Shown: positions 1 through 6,590 of the stretch, one piece after another
Layout: the number at the start of each line of letters is the position of its first letter
How positions within the stretch are numbered: the first letter of the stretch is position 1
NCBI GenBank assembly: GCA_023381535.1
Contig: JAMCSN010000133.1
Location: 1-6,590 of the forward strand
Direction: 5' to 3'
Origin: Bacteroidota bacterium
Lineage (GTDB): Bacteria > Bacteroidota > Ignavibacteria > Ignavibacteriales > Melioribacteraceae
DNA length: 6,590 nucleotides
Notes under the pieces: model-generated
Told to the model about the DNA's origin: nothing
Databases searched by the model: none
The model's input: only the letters and a program-made list of their open reading frames with translations
Position numbers and translations under genes: made by a program

Positions 1-2778
1 AATAACTCTTATTCCTTCCCTTACATCATCAACAACGATTTGTTCGGACAAAAAATTTATCCGGAAAATTTGGGATATGTTCCGCTTGATGACGACAAAA
101 ATGTAAGCCGAGCCGCTGTTCAAAATATTATTAAAGGCGCTAAGACAAATCTCAATGTCCGCGATGGTTTTGCCGCATGCTTCTTTCACGAATTTCTCGA
201 CTTGGATCTGCTGAGCACTCTTGTTGACGGCATTAAAGCGCTGGGCTATACTTACATCGATCTACAGGACGAAACCAACTGGGTAAAAACAAAAGACAGA
301 ATAATTCTTACAGGTTCTCAAAGTTACATTCTTACTCTGGACGACCAATTTCTTTCCGAAGCTTACTACAACAGAAACGGTGAAATAAAAGACAAAACTT
401 ATTCAGAAAAAAGAATTAGCGGACAAATAACAAAAAACGTTACGCTTGAACCGGGAGAGTTATACCGCGCCGAACCAACCGAATTTCATGAACGGGAGCT
501 GACATTCTTGGAAAAGATCACGGCATCGGCAGAAAAATTTTATCAGAACGTTTTTGTTTCAGATGAAGACTGGAAGGAAGCGCGGCCAATTATTTTATGG
601 AATCATTTTGCAAAGGGCGCCGCTTTTAACGACCAAGCTTCTCTTGCATCGGTTTTCCGGAGCGTTAACATCAACGTCGATACAATTTTCGTCGGGCAAA
701 AAATCGATCTGAAGGATCATAACCTCCTTATAGTTCCGTATGCTTTCATCGATTCGCTTAAAGACAAAGATTACGGCGCTATTTATAAATTTGTTGAAGA
801 AGGCGGAAATATTGTAACCGACACCAAAAGCGATCTTGCAAAATTATTCAACCTTAGTTTTTCGAAGACACAGATAAGAGTTAACAGAATACGCGACAAG
901 TTTTACTCCGAAGAGCCGATCGCCTGGCGCTATTCTGAACTTGTTAACAAAATTGAAACCGACGACAAAGACGAAACTTTTTGTTACGACGAATTCACTC
1001 ACATGCCGATCTTGATCGGCAGAAAAATTTCCAAAGGAAAACTAATTTTTATCAATTCCCGATTCGATCCTTATACCCAGGAAGGATACAGTCTTTATCC
1101 ATACTTAATAGAATACGTAAAAAGATATTTCCATTTACGTCCGTTCGTTCGCAGAGATAATTTGGAAGTTTATTTTGATCCCGGTTTCCGCCGTACATTC
1201 AGCGTTGAGAACCTGGTTAAGCAATGGGTGAAGGAAGGAATAAGAGTTATTCACGCAGCGGGCTGGCATGAATATCCGAAATATACTTACGATTACAAAC
1301 GTTTGATCGATCTGGCTCACGCAAACGGTATTTTGGTTTATGCATGGCTTGAACCTCCGCAAGTAAGTCAAAAATTTTGGAACGAACATCCCGAGTGGCG
1401 AGAGAAAAATTATCTCGGTCAGGATGTGAGACCTTCGTGGAGATATCCGGTATCGCTTACCGATCCCAAATGCGTTGCTGCAATGAATTATGAATTCAAG
1501 AAATTTCTTGAAAGCTACGATTGGGACGGCGTGAATTTAGCCGAACTTTATTTTGAAGCCGCCGAAGGATTCAAGAACCCTAACCTTTTTACCCCGATGC
1601 ATCCATCGGCAAAAGCTGAAGTAATGAAAAAATACGGCATCGATTTGGGAAAAATATTCGACCCGGCTTCGTCGTTCTATTGGAAAAATAATTCCTTTGT
1701 GAAAAACAGCATAACGGAATTCCGGGTTAACGAATTGAATTCGGTTTATGAAACCTTACTTTCAACTTTCCATCAGATTGCACAAAAGAAAAACGGTTTC
1801 GAGGTTATCGTCACTGCAATGGATAGTTTCGGCTCGCCGGAATTGCGCGAATACATCGGCGTGGATATGAAGAGTATCATCGCGCTTCAAAAGAAATTTA
1901 ATTTTACGTTACAGGTTGAAGACCCCGAACATCTTTGGTCAACAGACCCGCTGCGTTATATCAACATCGGGAAGTATTATGCGTCGCTTCTCGGCGGCAA
2001 CGCCAAGCTGCTGCTCGATCTTAACATTCTAAGTTTTCGAAAAGAAAATGTTATAACGCCGTTCCCAACGCTCATTCAAACCGGAACAGAAAGTTATCAT
2101 TTGATAAATGCCGCTTCGATCGGCGCTCCGCGTTTTACAATTTATTCTGAATCGAGCGTGAATCCGCAGGACATGTCGTTCTTCCCTTACGCTGCATCGG
2201 TAAATGTTAATTATCAGCATTTGGATAACGGCTATCAATTTAATTCGCCAACAGCGTTCTCGATTGAACTTCCGAATGAAATTAAAGTGTTGAACATAGA
2301 CGGTTATCCCGTTGCACCGTTTCGTCAAAATTTATTTTTAATCCCGGCTGGCAATCACACGGTTACTTTCTTCGAACAGAATATAACTTCCTTTTCAACT
2401 CATGAACTTCAGACCAACATACTTTCCTGCACGGCAAATTTACTTTCGGTATCACACGGCATGAAAGACTTGAAATTTATTTATGAGTCGGATTGCCGGA
2501 CGCTTATTTCGCTGAACAAGGAACCTACTTCCGTTAAGATTGATAATTCCAATTACACGTTCGTTGTGATGAAAGGCAACGACTGTTATAGCATTTTTCT
2601 TCCTCCGGGAAAACATTACGTTGAACTAATTGCGGGTGATGCGTTTTCCTACGGTGTGAATCTTACTTCGCTATGGTCTTCCACCGGAATTGCAATTTTC
2701 GGAACACTGGCTGTGGCATTATTGTTCGTCATGTATCTTTCTCTAAAATTAATCAGAAAAAAATATTCAACTGCTTAG
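1..2778 (+). CDS. Membrane-anchored DUF2334 deacetylase-like / TIM-barrel glycoside hydrolase-like protein (5' partial)
   Basis: The reading frame is open from base 1, so the gene starts upstream; the first start-like codon, TTG at 40, is almost certainly internal. Residues below are numbered from that TTG. Residues 1-85 read as the C-terminal part of a DUF2334 (polysaccharide deacetylase-like) domain: PENLGY, then VRDGFAACFFHEF (40-52, with H50), then GIKALGYTYIDL. Residues 182-360 look like a flavodoxin/GATase-like fold as in beta-galactosidase middle domains (LLIVPYAFID, FVEEGGNIVTD). Residues 373-735 look like a TIM barrel (EVYFDPGFR, YAWLEPP, WDGVNLAELYFE at 495-506, then further alternating beta/alpha units). 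D496, E502 and E506 are candidate active-site acids. Two similar beta motifs follow (IPAGNHTV 768-775, LPPGKHYVEL 854-863). A helix at 883-902 followed by KLIRKK anchors the C-terminus, placing the catalytic domains in the periplasm. The coupled downstream glycosyltransferase points to polysaccharide modification or cleavage, as in PgaB. Domain calls are from motif memory; substrate unknown. Confidence 0.8.
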   Translation, partial: NNSYSFPYIINNDLFGQKIYPENLGYVPLDDDKNVSRAAVQNIIKGAKTNLNVRDGFAACFFHEFLDLDLLSTLVDGIKALGYTYIDLQDETNWVKTKDRIILTGSQSYILTLDDQFLSEAYYNRNGEIKDKTYSEKRISGQITKNVTLEPGELYRAEPTEFHERELTFLEKITASAEKFYQNVFVSDEDWKEARPIILWNHFAKGAAFNDQASLASVFRSVNINVDTIFVGQKIDLKDHNLLIVPYAFIDSLKDKDYGAIYKFVEEGGNIVTDTKSDLAKLFNLSFSKTQIRVNRIRDKFYSEEPIAWRYSELVNKIETDDKDETFCYDEFTHMPILIGRKISKGKLIFINSRFDPYTQEGYSLYPYLIEYVKRYFHLRPFVRRDNLEVYFDPGFRRTFSVENLVKQWVKEGIRVIHAAGWHEYPKYTYDYKRLIDLAHANGILVYAWLEPPQVSQKFWNEHPEWREKNYLGQDVRPSWRYPVSLTDPKCVAAMNYEFKKFLESYDWDGVNLAELYFEAAEGFKNPNLFTPMHPSAKAEVMKKYGIDLGKIFDPASSFYWKNNSFVKNSITEFRVNELNSVYETLLSTFHQIAQKKNGFEVIVTAMDSFGSPELREYIGVDMKSIIALQKKFNFTLQVEDPEHLWSTDPLRYINIGKYYASLLGGNAKLLLDLNILSFRKENVITPFPTLIQTGTESYHLINAASIGAPRFTIYSESSVNPQDMSFFPYAASVNVNYQHLDNGYQFNSPTAFSIELPNEIKVLNIDGYPVAPFRQNLFLIPAGNHTVTFFEQNITSFSTHELQTNILSCTANLLSVSHGMKDLKFIYESDCRTLISLNKEPTSVKIDNSNYTFVVMKGNDCYSIFLPPGKHYVELIAGDAFSYGVNLTSLWSSTGIAIFGTLAVALLFVMYLSLKLIRKKYSTA

Positions 2779-2783
2779 CGCCT

Positions 2784-4061
2784 ATGTCCGTACTAGAAAT
2801 TGATCTTAGTTTTCTTTTTGTCGTCGCCGTAATCGTGATTTGGTTCATGATTGCCTATCAGTTTGCATTGACCGTGTATGGCTATATCAACTTCATCAAA
2901 TCCATGAAAGAGAAAAAAGAAGTTGATGAAATGAATTTCGAGTACCCGACATGTTCGATTTTGATTCCGGCTCATAACGAAGAAAAAGTGATCGGCAAGA
3001 CGATTGAAGCGATGATGAAATTGGTTTATCCTAAAGACAAATTGCAGATATTGGTAATCAACGACGGCTCCACCGACAAGACAAAAGAAATTATTCAAAG
3101 CTACTCGCAGATGGATTCGCGTGTCGAATTGTTTGACATTCCGGAAGGTGAGGGCGGCAAAGGAAAATCGCGAACGCTCAATATCGGAAGGCGCGCCGCA
3201 AAAGGTGACGTCATTGCGATATACGACGCGGATAATACGCCGGATGAAAATTCTCTTCGTTATCTAGTTGCCCAACTGCTTCTTCACAAAGAATTGGGCG
3301 CCGTCATCGGGAAATTCCGCACGGTAAACAAAAACAAAAATTTTCTTACCAAATTTATTAACATAGAAACGCTCAGTTTCCAATCGATGCTTCAAGCCGG
3401 AAGATGGCAGATGCACAATATTTCAACTCTTCCCGGAACAAACTTTGTTATGTGGACTTGGCTGATCGAAAAATTAAACGGCTGGGACGAAGAAGCGCTC
3501 ACCGAAGATTCCGAACTGAGCATTAGAATTTACGAGGAAGGTTACAAAATAAAATTCATTCCGTACGCAATCACTTACGAACAGGAACCGGAGAGTTGGA
3601 AAGTCTGGATTAAGCAGCGGATGCGCTGGGTGCGCGGCAATAATTATGTAATCGCAAAATTCTTTAAGGACATTCCGAAGTTTAAAAACCGCCGCTTGGC
3701 TTTCGATCTGCTTTACACTCTTGCACTCTATTATCTTTTCTTCGCGGCAATAATAATTTCCGATTTTCTCTTTATCATAAGCGCGCTAAACTTGGTTAGC
3801 ATGTCGTTACCGGGTCCATACACCTTTGTTTGGATAATGGCTTTCATACTTTTCATTTTTGAAATTACCCTCGCAATTTCATTCGACCGTGAAGACAGCA
3901 TTTCAAAAATATGGTTGATTATCATCATGTACTTTTCTTACTGCCAGTTCTGGATTTATATTGTTCTCAAAGCCGCTTATTCGGATTACATCAAAAAGGA
4001 AAAACGGACTTGGGCAAAAACCGTCCGCTTTGACTTGGATCAAACTAACAGTAAACCATAA
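2784..4061 (+). CDS. Processive family-2 glycosyltransferase (PgaC/BcsA/YdaM-like polysaccharide synthase)
   Basis: This 425-residue inner-membrane synthase probably polymerises a beta-linked polysaccharide from a nucleotide sugar and moves the chain through the membrane. All GT2 landmarks are present: SILIPAHNEE (58-67), the nucleotide-binding Asp in NDGSTD (D94), DAD (148-150, metal binding), TED (240-242, catalytic base) and QRMRW (278-282), the signature of processive enzymes. One membrane helix precedes the catalytic domain (about 7-32). Three or four follow it (309-338, 346-366, 376-396). The tail contains W410-x-KT-x-R, a motif common after the last helix in this family. The ATG at 2784 was chosen because it lies five bases after the upstream stop and directly precedes the first helix. 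An in-frame ATG at 2673 would add 37 unconvincing residues inside the preceding gene. No Shine-Dalgarno is visible, so translation is probably coupled. There is no C-terminal PilZ domain, so direct c-di-GMP control as in BcsA is not expected. The sugar cannot be read from the sequence. Confidence 0.92.
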   Translation: MSVLEIDLSFLFVVAVIVIWFMIAYQFALTVYGYINFIKSMKEKKEVDEMNFEYPTCSILIPAHNEEKVIGKTIEAMMKLVYPKDKLQILVINDGSTDKTKEIIQSYSQMDSRVELFDIPEGEGGKGKSRTLNIGRRAAKGDVIAIYDADNTPDENSLRYLVAQLLLHKELGAVIGKFRTVNKNKNFLTKFINIETLSFQSMLQAGRWQMHNISTLPGTNFVMWTWLIEKLNGWDEEALTEDSELSIRIYEEGYKIKFIPYAITYEQEPESWKVWIKQRMRWVRGNNYVIAKFFKDIPKFKNRRLAFDLLYTLALYYLFFAAIIISDFLFIISALNLVSMSLPGPYTFVWIMAFILFIFEITLAISFDREDSISKIWLIIIMYFSYCQFWIYIVLKAAYSDYIKKEKRTWAKTVRFDLDQTNSKP

Positions 4062-4110
4062 AAGATATATTTCGTGCGTAGATAAACGAACGATCTCATT
4101 GATGAACAAC

Positions 4111-4116
4111 AAGGGA
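4111..4116 (+). promoter_or_regulatory. Possible ribosome binding site for the barrel gene
   Basis: The purine-rich AAGGGA lies 11 bases before the TTG start at 4128. The spacing is slightly long, but this is the only Shine-Dalgarno-like sequence in the 66-base gap, and it supports the TTG as start. It also lies within a seven-codon reading frame (4102-4125). Confidence 0.35.
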
Positions 4117-4127
4117 TTAGATTAGAA

Positions 4128-5411
4128 TTGAAAAAAATATTTTTTGAAGCGTTACTGATTCTTATAACGGCATTAGCATCTTTGTCTTTCGCTCAATTTG
4201 AAGGCTACGGCTCCATAACTGCCGGGTACAACAAAAATCCTTTAAACAATTACCAAACAATCGGCGATCAAACTAAACAGACTTATCTCGAGCTGAAATA
4301 CGCCAATGAATTTCCAAAATCTCAGTTGAATTTTTCTTACGTGAGCGGATTGATGTTGTTCAATCAGTTTACCGACAGAAATTTTTATGAACATACCTTC
4401 AGCACAAATTACCAGCTTAATTTTGATAAACAACTTTCTAATTCTCAAATCAATAATTCATCTAGCACCGAAGAGGATTCAACCGAAACAGATTCGGTGC
4501 AGGAAGAGAATAGTACAGATGAAATTCGTAACACTATGCTTTTCGGTGTAACTCTAAATTCGCGGCTCGATAAAGAGGCGCACAAAGATTTCGACAATTA
4601 CGGTCTCTCGTTTAATTTTATTTATAAACGTGTCACAAATCCAGATTTCAATTTCACAATTTCAAATTCTCTTTCACTGCGGAACTATTCTAATATCGAA
4701 GATCTCTCAAACTTAACCGACTTGCTTTCGTTTGAGGCTGGAAAAACAACGGGCTCGGGAATGAACTACGGTATTAATTTGAGCGGCGGACTTAAGTACT
4801 ATACTCAAACTTATTACGACACCACCAAGTACGAACAGGCGAGAAATTTTAACTCAAAATCCCAAGGCAAAGGGAAGCCGGGTTCGAACGTTGCGTCGAA
4901 CAAAAAGATTTTAATCACTCCTCAATCCAACGGCACGTATCAAATCGCTTTCGGCATTTATGCAAAAAAGGAGTGGACAAATAATTCATTCCAGGCAAAT
5001 GCTCTCTATCGATATAACATTCGTTCTCAAAACCGGTATCTTGCTCAATACGTTAACACTTCATTTCTTTCTGAAGATATTTACAACGACTTTTTTTCCT
5101 ACGAAGGACCCGAAGCGGCAGTTAAGTTCGCTCAATCTTTACCGATTGGAATGAAGCTTACCGTAGATGGACTGCTTCAGTACAAGAAATATACAGCGCA
5201 GGCGTTGGATCTTGCCGGTAACCAAATTGACGGCAACCGTAATGACATGCATTCCTACGTAGAAATAAATCTCTCCAGATATTTTGATTTGGGAAATGAT
5301 TTTGGTTTTGACATTACATTGACCAGCGGATTCTTGCGAAACCAATCGAACGATGACTACAATGACTTCTCATCATATTTCGCAACGATTGGAATTGGGG
5401 TTGGATTTTAG
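4128..5411 (+). CDS. Outer-membrane beta-barrel protein, putative polysaccharide export porin
   Basis: I do not recognise a named family. The 427-residue product starts with a clear Sec signal peptide (MKKIFF, hydrophobic 8-19, SFA|Q with predicted cleavage after A22). The mature part is rich in alternating aromatic/polar strands such as YLELKYANEF, YGLSFNFIYK and YVEINLSRYF, and ends in IGIGVGF, a C-terminal Phe typical of the BAM-recognised barrel signal. Two hydrophilic segments break the strand pattern. One is acidic and Ser/Thr/Asn-rich (about 106-134, with TEEDSTETDS). The other is basic (about 242-262, SKSQGKGKPGSN). They are probably loops. There are no TPR repeats, unlike PgaA, BcsC or PelB, so the closest architectural analogue is a stand-alone barrel such as AlgE. 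The start is the TTG at 4128, since no ATG or GTG lies between it and the in-frame stop at 4083. It sits 66 bases after the glycosyltransferase and is probably co-transcribed. The export role is inferred from context only. Confidence 0.75.
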   Translation: MKKIFFEALLILITALASLSFAQFEGYGSITAGYNKNPLNNYQTIGDQTKQTYLELKYANEFPKSQLNFSYVSGLMLFNQFTDRNFYEHTFSTNYQLNFDKQLSNSQINNSSSTEEDSTETDSVQEENSTDEIRNTMLFGVTLNSRLDKEAHKDFDNYGLSFNFIYKRVTNPDFNFTISNSLSLRNYSNIEDLSNLTDLLSFEAGKTTGSGMNYGINLSGGLKYYTQTYYDTTKYEQARNFNSKSQGKGKPGSNVASNKKILITPQSNGTYQIAFGIYAKKEWTNNSFQANALYRYNIRSQNRYLAQYVNTSFLSEDIYNDFFSYEGPEAAVKFAQSLPIGMKLTVDGLLQYKKYTAQALDLAGNQIDGNRNDMHSYVEINLSRYFDLGNDFGFDITLTSGFLRNQSNDDYNDFSSYFATIGIGVGF

Positions 5412-5450
5412 ATTCTTCGTCAATAAAGACGTGGTTTCTCGAATTAATTC

Positions 5451-6236
5451 CTACTTCGCACACGCCGCGCTTAATGATTTTACAAACTCCCCTACTTCGG
5501 AGAACGATTTTGCCTCGCTAATTTTTTTAATGACTGCGCTGCCTACTATTACGCCGTCACAGTAAGGCGCAAACGTTTTAACGTTCTCCGCATTTGAAAT
5601 TCCGAAACCGATCAGCATTTTGTTTTTGTTTACAAGAGCATATGTCCGTTCCAAATTTTTAAGAACGTTTCCATCAAAATTACTTTTGATCCCCGTTGTG
5701 CCGGTGACACTCACGCAGTAAACAAATCCCTCGCTTTGTTGATCAATAGCTTTAATCCGTTTATCGGAAGAAGTTGGAGTTGTTAGCAATATTTTTTCCA
5801 AATTCTTAAAATCATCGGCATAAAATGATTCGTATTCTTCCAGCGGAACATCCGGCACAATTAATCCGGAAACGCCGGAAGATTGTGCATCTTTACAAAA
5901 ATTTTTGATGCCGTATTTCAAAATTGGATTTGCGTAACCCATCAGTACAATCGGTTTATTTGTCTTCACGCTTATCATTTCGCAATAACCAAAAACATCT
6001 TTGAGCGTTACACCGTTTTCAAGTGCAGTTTGAGATGAAGCTTGAATAACCGGACCATCTGCGAGCGGATCGGAAAATGGAATTCCAATTTCCAGCATGT
6101 CTGCACTGCTATCCAATACTGTTGTCGCCAGTTTGACAAAGTTTTCTTTTGCCGGAAATCCCGCGGTGAGAAAAATCGAAAGCGCTTTTCTGCCCGACTT
6201 ATTTATTTGTTCGATGTGATCTAAAATTTTCTTCAT
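5451..6236 (-). CDS. trpA: Tryptophan synthase alpha subunit
   Basis: This cytoplasmic TIM-barrel enzyme cleaves indole-3-glycerol phosphate to indole and glyceraldehyde 3-phosphate and passes indole to TrpB. The 261 residues are close to the family norm (268 in E. coli). The signature [15 protein letters not shown] is intact, with catalytic Glu49 and Asp60 at the same numbers as in E. coli. Other conserved parts are FLTAGFP (22-28), [22 protein letters not shown], and the phosphate-binding GFGIS and GVIVGSAV near the end. The mobile loop 6 reads SVTGTTG (176-182), where E. coli has SRAGVTG; the key Thr is kept. The ATG at 6236 overlaps the trpB stop (ATGA), showing tight coupling in a trpBA operon read leftwards. 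Nothing looks broken, and it should be active. It appears to be the last gene of the operon in this direction, because it converges with the barrel gene after 39 bases. Confidence 0.98.
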   Translation of the reverse strand: MKKILDHIEQINKSGRKALSIFLTAGFPAKENFVKLATTVLDSSADMLEIGIPFSDPLADGPVIQASSQTALENGVTLKDVFGYCEMISVKTNKPIVLMGYANPILKYGIKNFCKDAQSSGVSGLIVPDVPLEEYESFYADDFKNLEKILLTTPTSSDKRIKAIDQQSEGFVYCVSVTGTTGIKSNFDGNVLKNLERTYALVNKNKMLIGFGISNAENVKTFAPYCDGVIVGSAVIKKISEAKSFSEVGEFVKSLSAACAK

Positions 6237-6590
6237 AAAACTTTCTCACCGATTTGACTGATAATTGTATTCAAGTCCTTATCACCTCTTCCGCTGATAT
6301 TCACGACGACGATTTCATCTTTGTTTGTTGTCGGCATCAGCTTGTTCAGGTATGCAATCGCATGTGCAGTTTCAAGCGCCGGAAGAATTCCTTCAAGTTT
6401 AGAAAGCTGAAGCGTTGCGTCAAGCGCTTCTTGATCGGTTACGGAAGCGTACTGCACGCGTTCAATATCTTTAAGCAGACTGTGCTCGGGTCCAACACCG
6501 GGATAATCGAGTCCAGCGGAAATTGAATGCACTTCCGAGATTTGCCCGAACTTATCTTGCAGCAGATAAGTTTTCATTCCTTGAAAAACG
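6233..6590 (-). CDS. trpB: Tryptophan synthase beta subunit (C-terminal 118 codons, 5' partial)
   Basis: TrpB is the PLP enzyme that condenses indole with L-serine to make tryptophan, in a complex with TrpA. Only the C-terminal part is in the window. The frame is open to the right edge, and the first Met, at 6577, is internal: [12 protein letters not shown] matches the family's interior, where E. coli has YFGMKAP. Conserved pieces are [15 protein letters not shown] (subunit-interface and substrate region), [11 protein letters not shown] (with the Glu that contacts PLP-side residues) and [10 protein letters not shown] (whose Ser approaches the PLP pyridine nitrogen). The PLP lysine and the phosphate-binding glycine loop lie outside the window. 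The stop TGA overlaps the trpA start by four bases. The visible sequence is that of the common TrpB1 type, as expected from its coupling to trpA. Confidence 0.97.
   Translation of the reverse strand, partial: VFQGMKTYLLQDKFGQISEVHSISAGLDYPGVGPEHSLLKDIERVQYASVTDQEALDATLQLSKLEGILPALETAHAIAYLNKLMPTTNKDEIVVVNISGRGDKDLNTIISQIGEKVL
6245..6250 (-). promoter_or_regulatory. Possible ribosome binding site for trpA
   Basis: On the minus strand GGTGAG lies eight bases before the trpA ATG, inside the end of trpB. It is a fair Shine-Dalgarno match and agrees with the start chosen at 6236, although the ATGA overlap alone would allow re-initiation. Confidence 0.4.

Noticed and set aside
40..42. TTG at 40 as the true start of the large enzyme
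   Set aside because: The frame continues open to base 1 with plausible DUF2334 sequence (SYSFPYIINNDLFG), and the deacetylase core would be missing, so the start lies outside the window.
2029..2328. Minus-strand open frame inside the large enzyme gene
   Set aside because: It is a Cys/Arg-rich shadow of the TIM-barrel coding sequence with no domain signal. The other short antisense frames are the same kind of artefact.
2673..2783. In-frame N-terminal extension of the glycosyltransferase from the ATG at 2673
   Set aside because: It overlaps the anchor-encoding end of the upstream gene by 106 bases, and the 37 extra residues are Cys/Asn/Lys-rich and unlike a synthase N-terminus. The ATG at 2784 fits both spacing and the first membrane helix.
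4030..4058. Possible promoter with TTGACT at 4030 before the barrel gene
   Set aside because: No acceptable -10 element sits 16-18 bases downstream (TAAACC or AAACCA at best), and the sequence lies within the coding end of the glycosyltransferase.
4071..4090. Inverted repeat TTCGT/ACGAA between the glycosyltransferase and barrel genes
   Set aside because: The stem is five bases with a ten-base loop and no following T-tract, too weak to call a terminator or operator.
5353..5565. Plus-strand open frame spanning the convergent junction
   Set aside because: It overlaps the end of the barrel gene and the end of trpA in other frames and shows no protein-like features.

Overview
The window carries two unrelated blocks that converge. 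Positions 1 to 5411 (+ strand) hold three consecutive genes that together look like a synthase-dependent exopolysaccharide machine. Positions 5451 to 6590 (- strand) hold the end of a tryptophan operon, trpB-trpA.

The host is a Gram-negative bacterium: there is an outer-membrane beta-barrel with a signal peptide and a C-terminal phenylalanine. Moderately AT-rich coding, weak or absent Shine-Dalgarno sequences before two of the starts and the general flavour of the proteins suggest the Bacteroidota/Ignavibacteria/Chlorobi side of the tree. That placement is an impression, not a proof.

Layout: (1) a large exported enzyme, 5'-truncated by the window edge. It has the end of a DUF2334 polysaccharide-deacetylase-like domain, a glutamine-amidotransferase-like fold, a TIM-barrel glycoside-hydrolase-like domain, beta-sandwich repeats and a C-terminal membrane anchor. 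(2) Five bases later, a processive family-2 glycosyltransferase with all the hallmark motifs (D, DxD, TED, QxxRW) and flanking membrane helices. (3) After 66 bases, a stand-alone outer-membrane beta-barrel of about 427 residues. (4) A 39-base convergent gap. (5) trpA, complete, overlapping by four bases with (6) trpB, of which only the last 118 codons are in the window.

Inferred joint function: the glycosyltransferase polymerises and translocates a polysaccharide across the inner membrane, the anchored periplasmic enzyme deacetylates and/or cleaves it, and the barrel carries it through the outer membrane. The logic matches Pga (PgaB/PgaC/PgaA) and the DUF2334-plus-GT2 pair of the Bacillus subtilis yda cluster, but the parts are different. 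No TPR export scaffold, PgaD-like subunit or c-di-GMP-binding PilZ domain is visible here; any of these could lie upstream of the window. The polymer is unknown.
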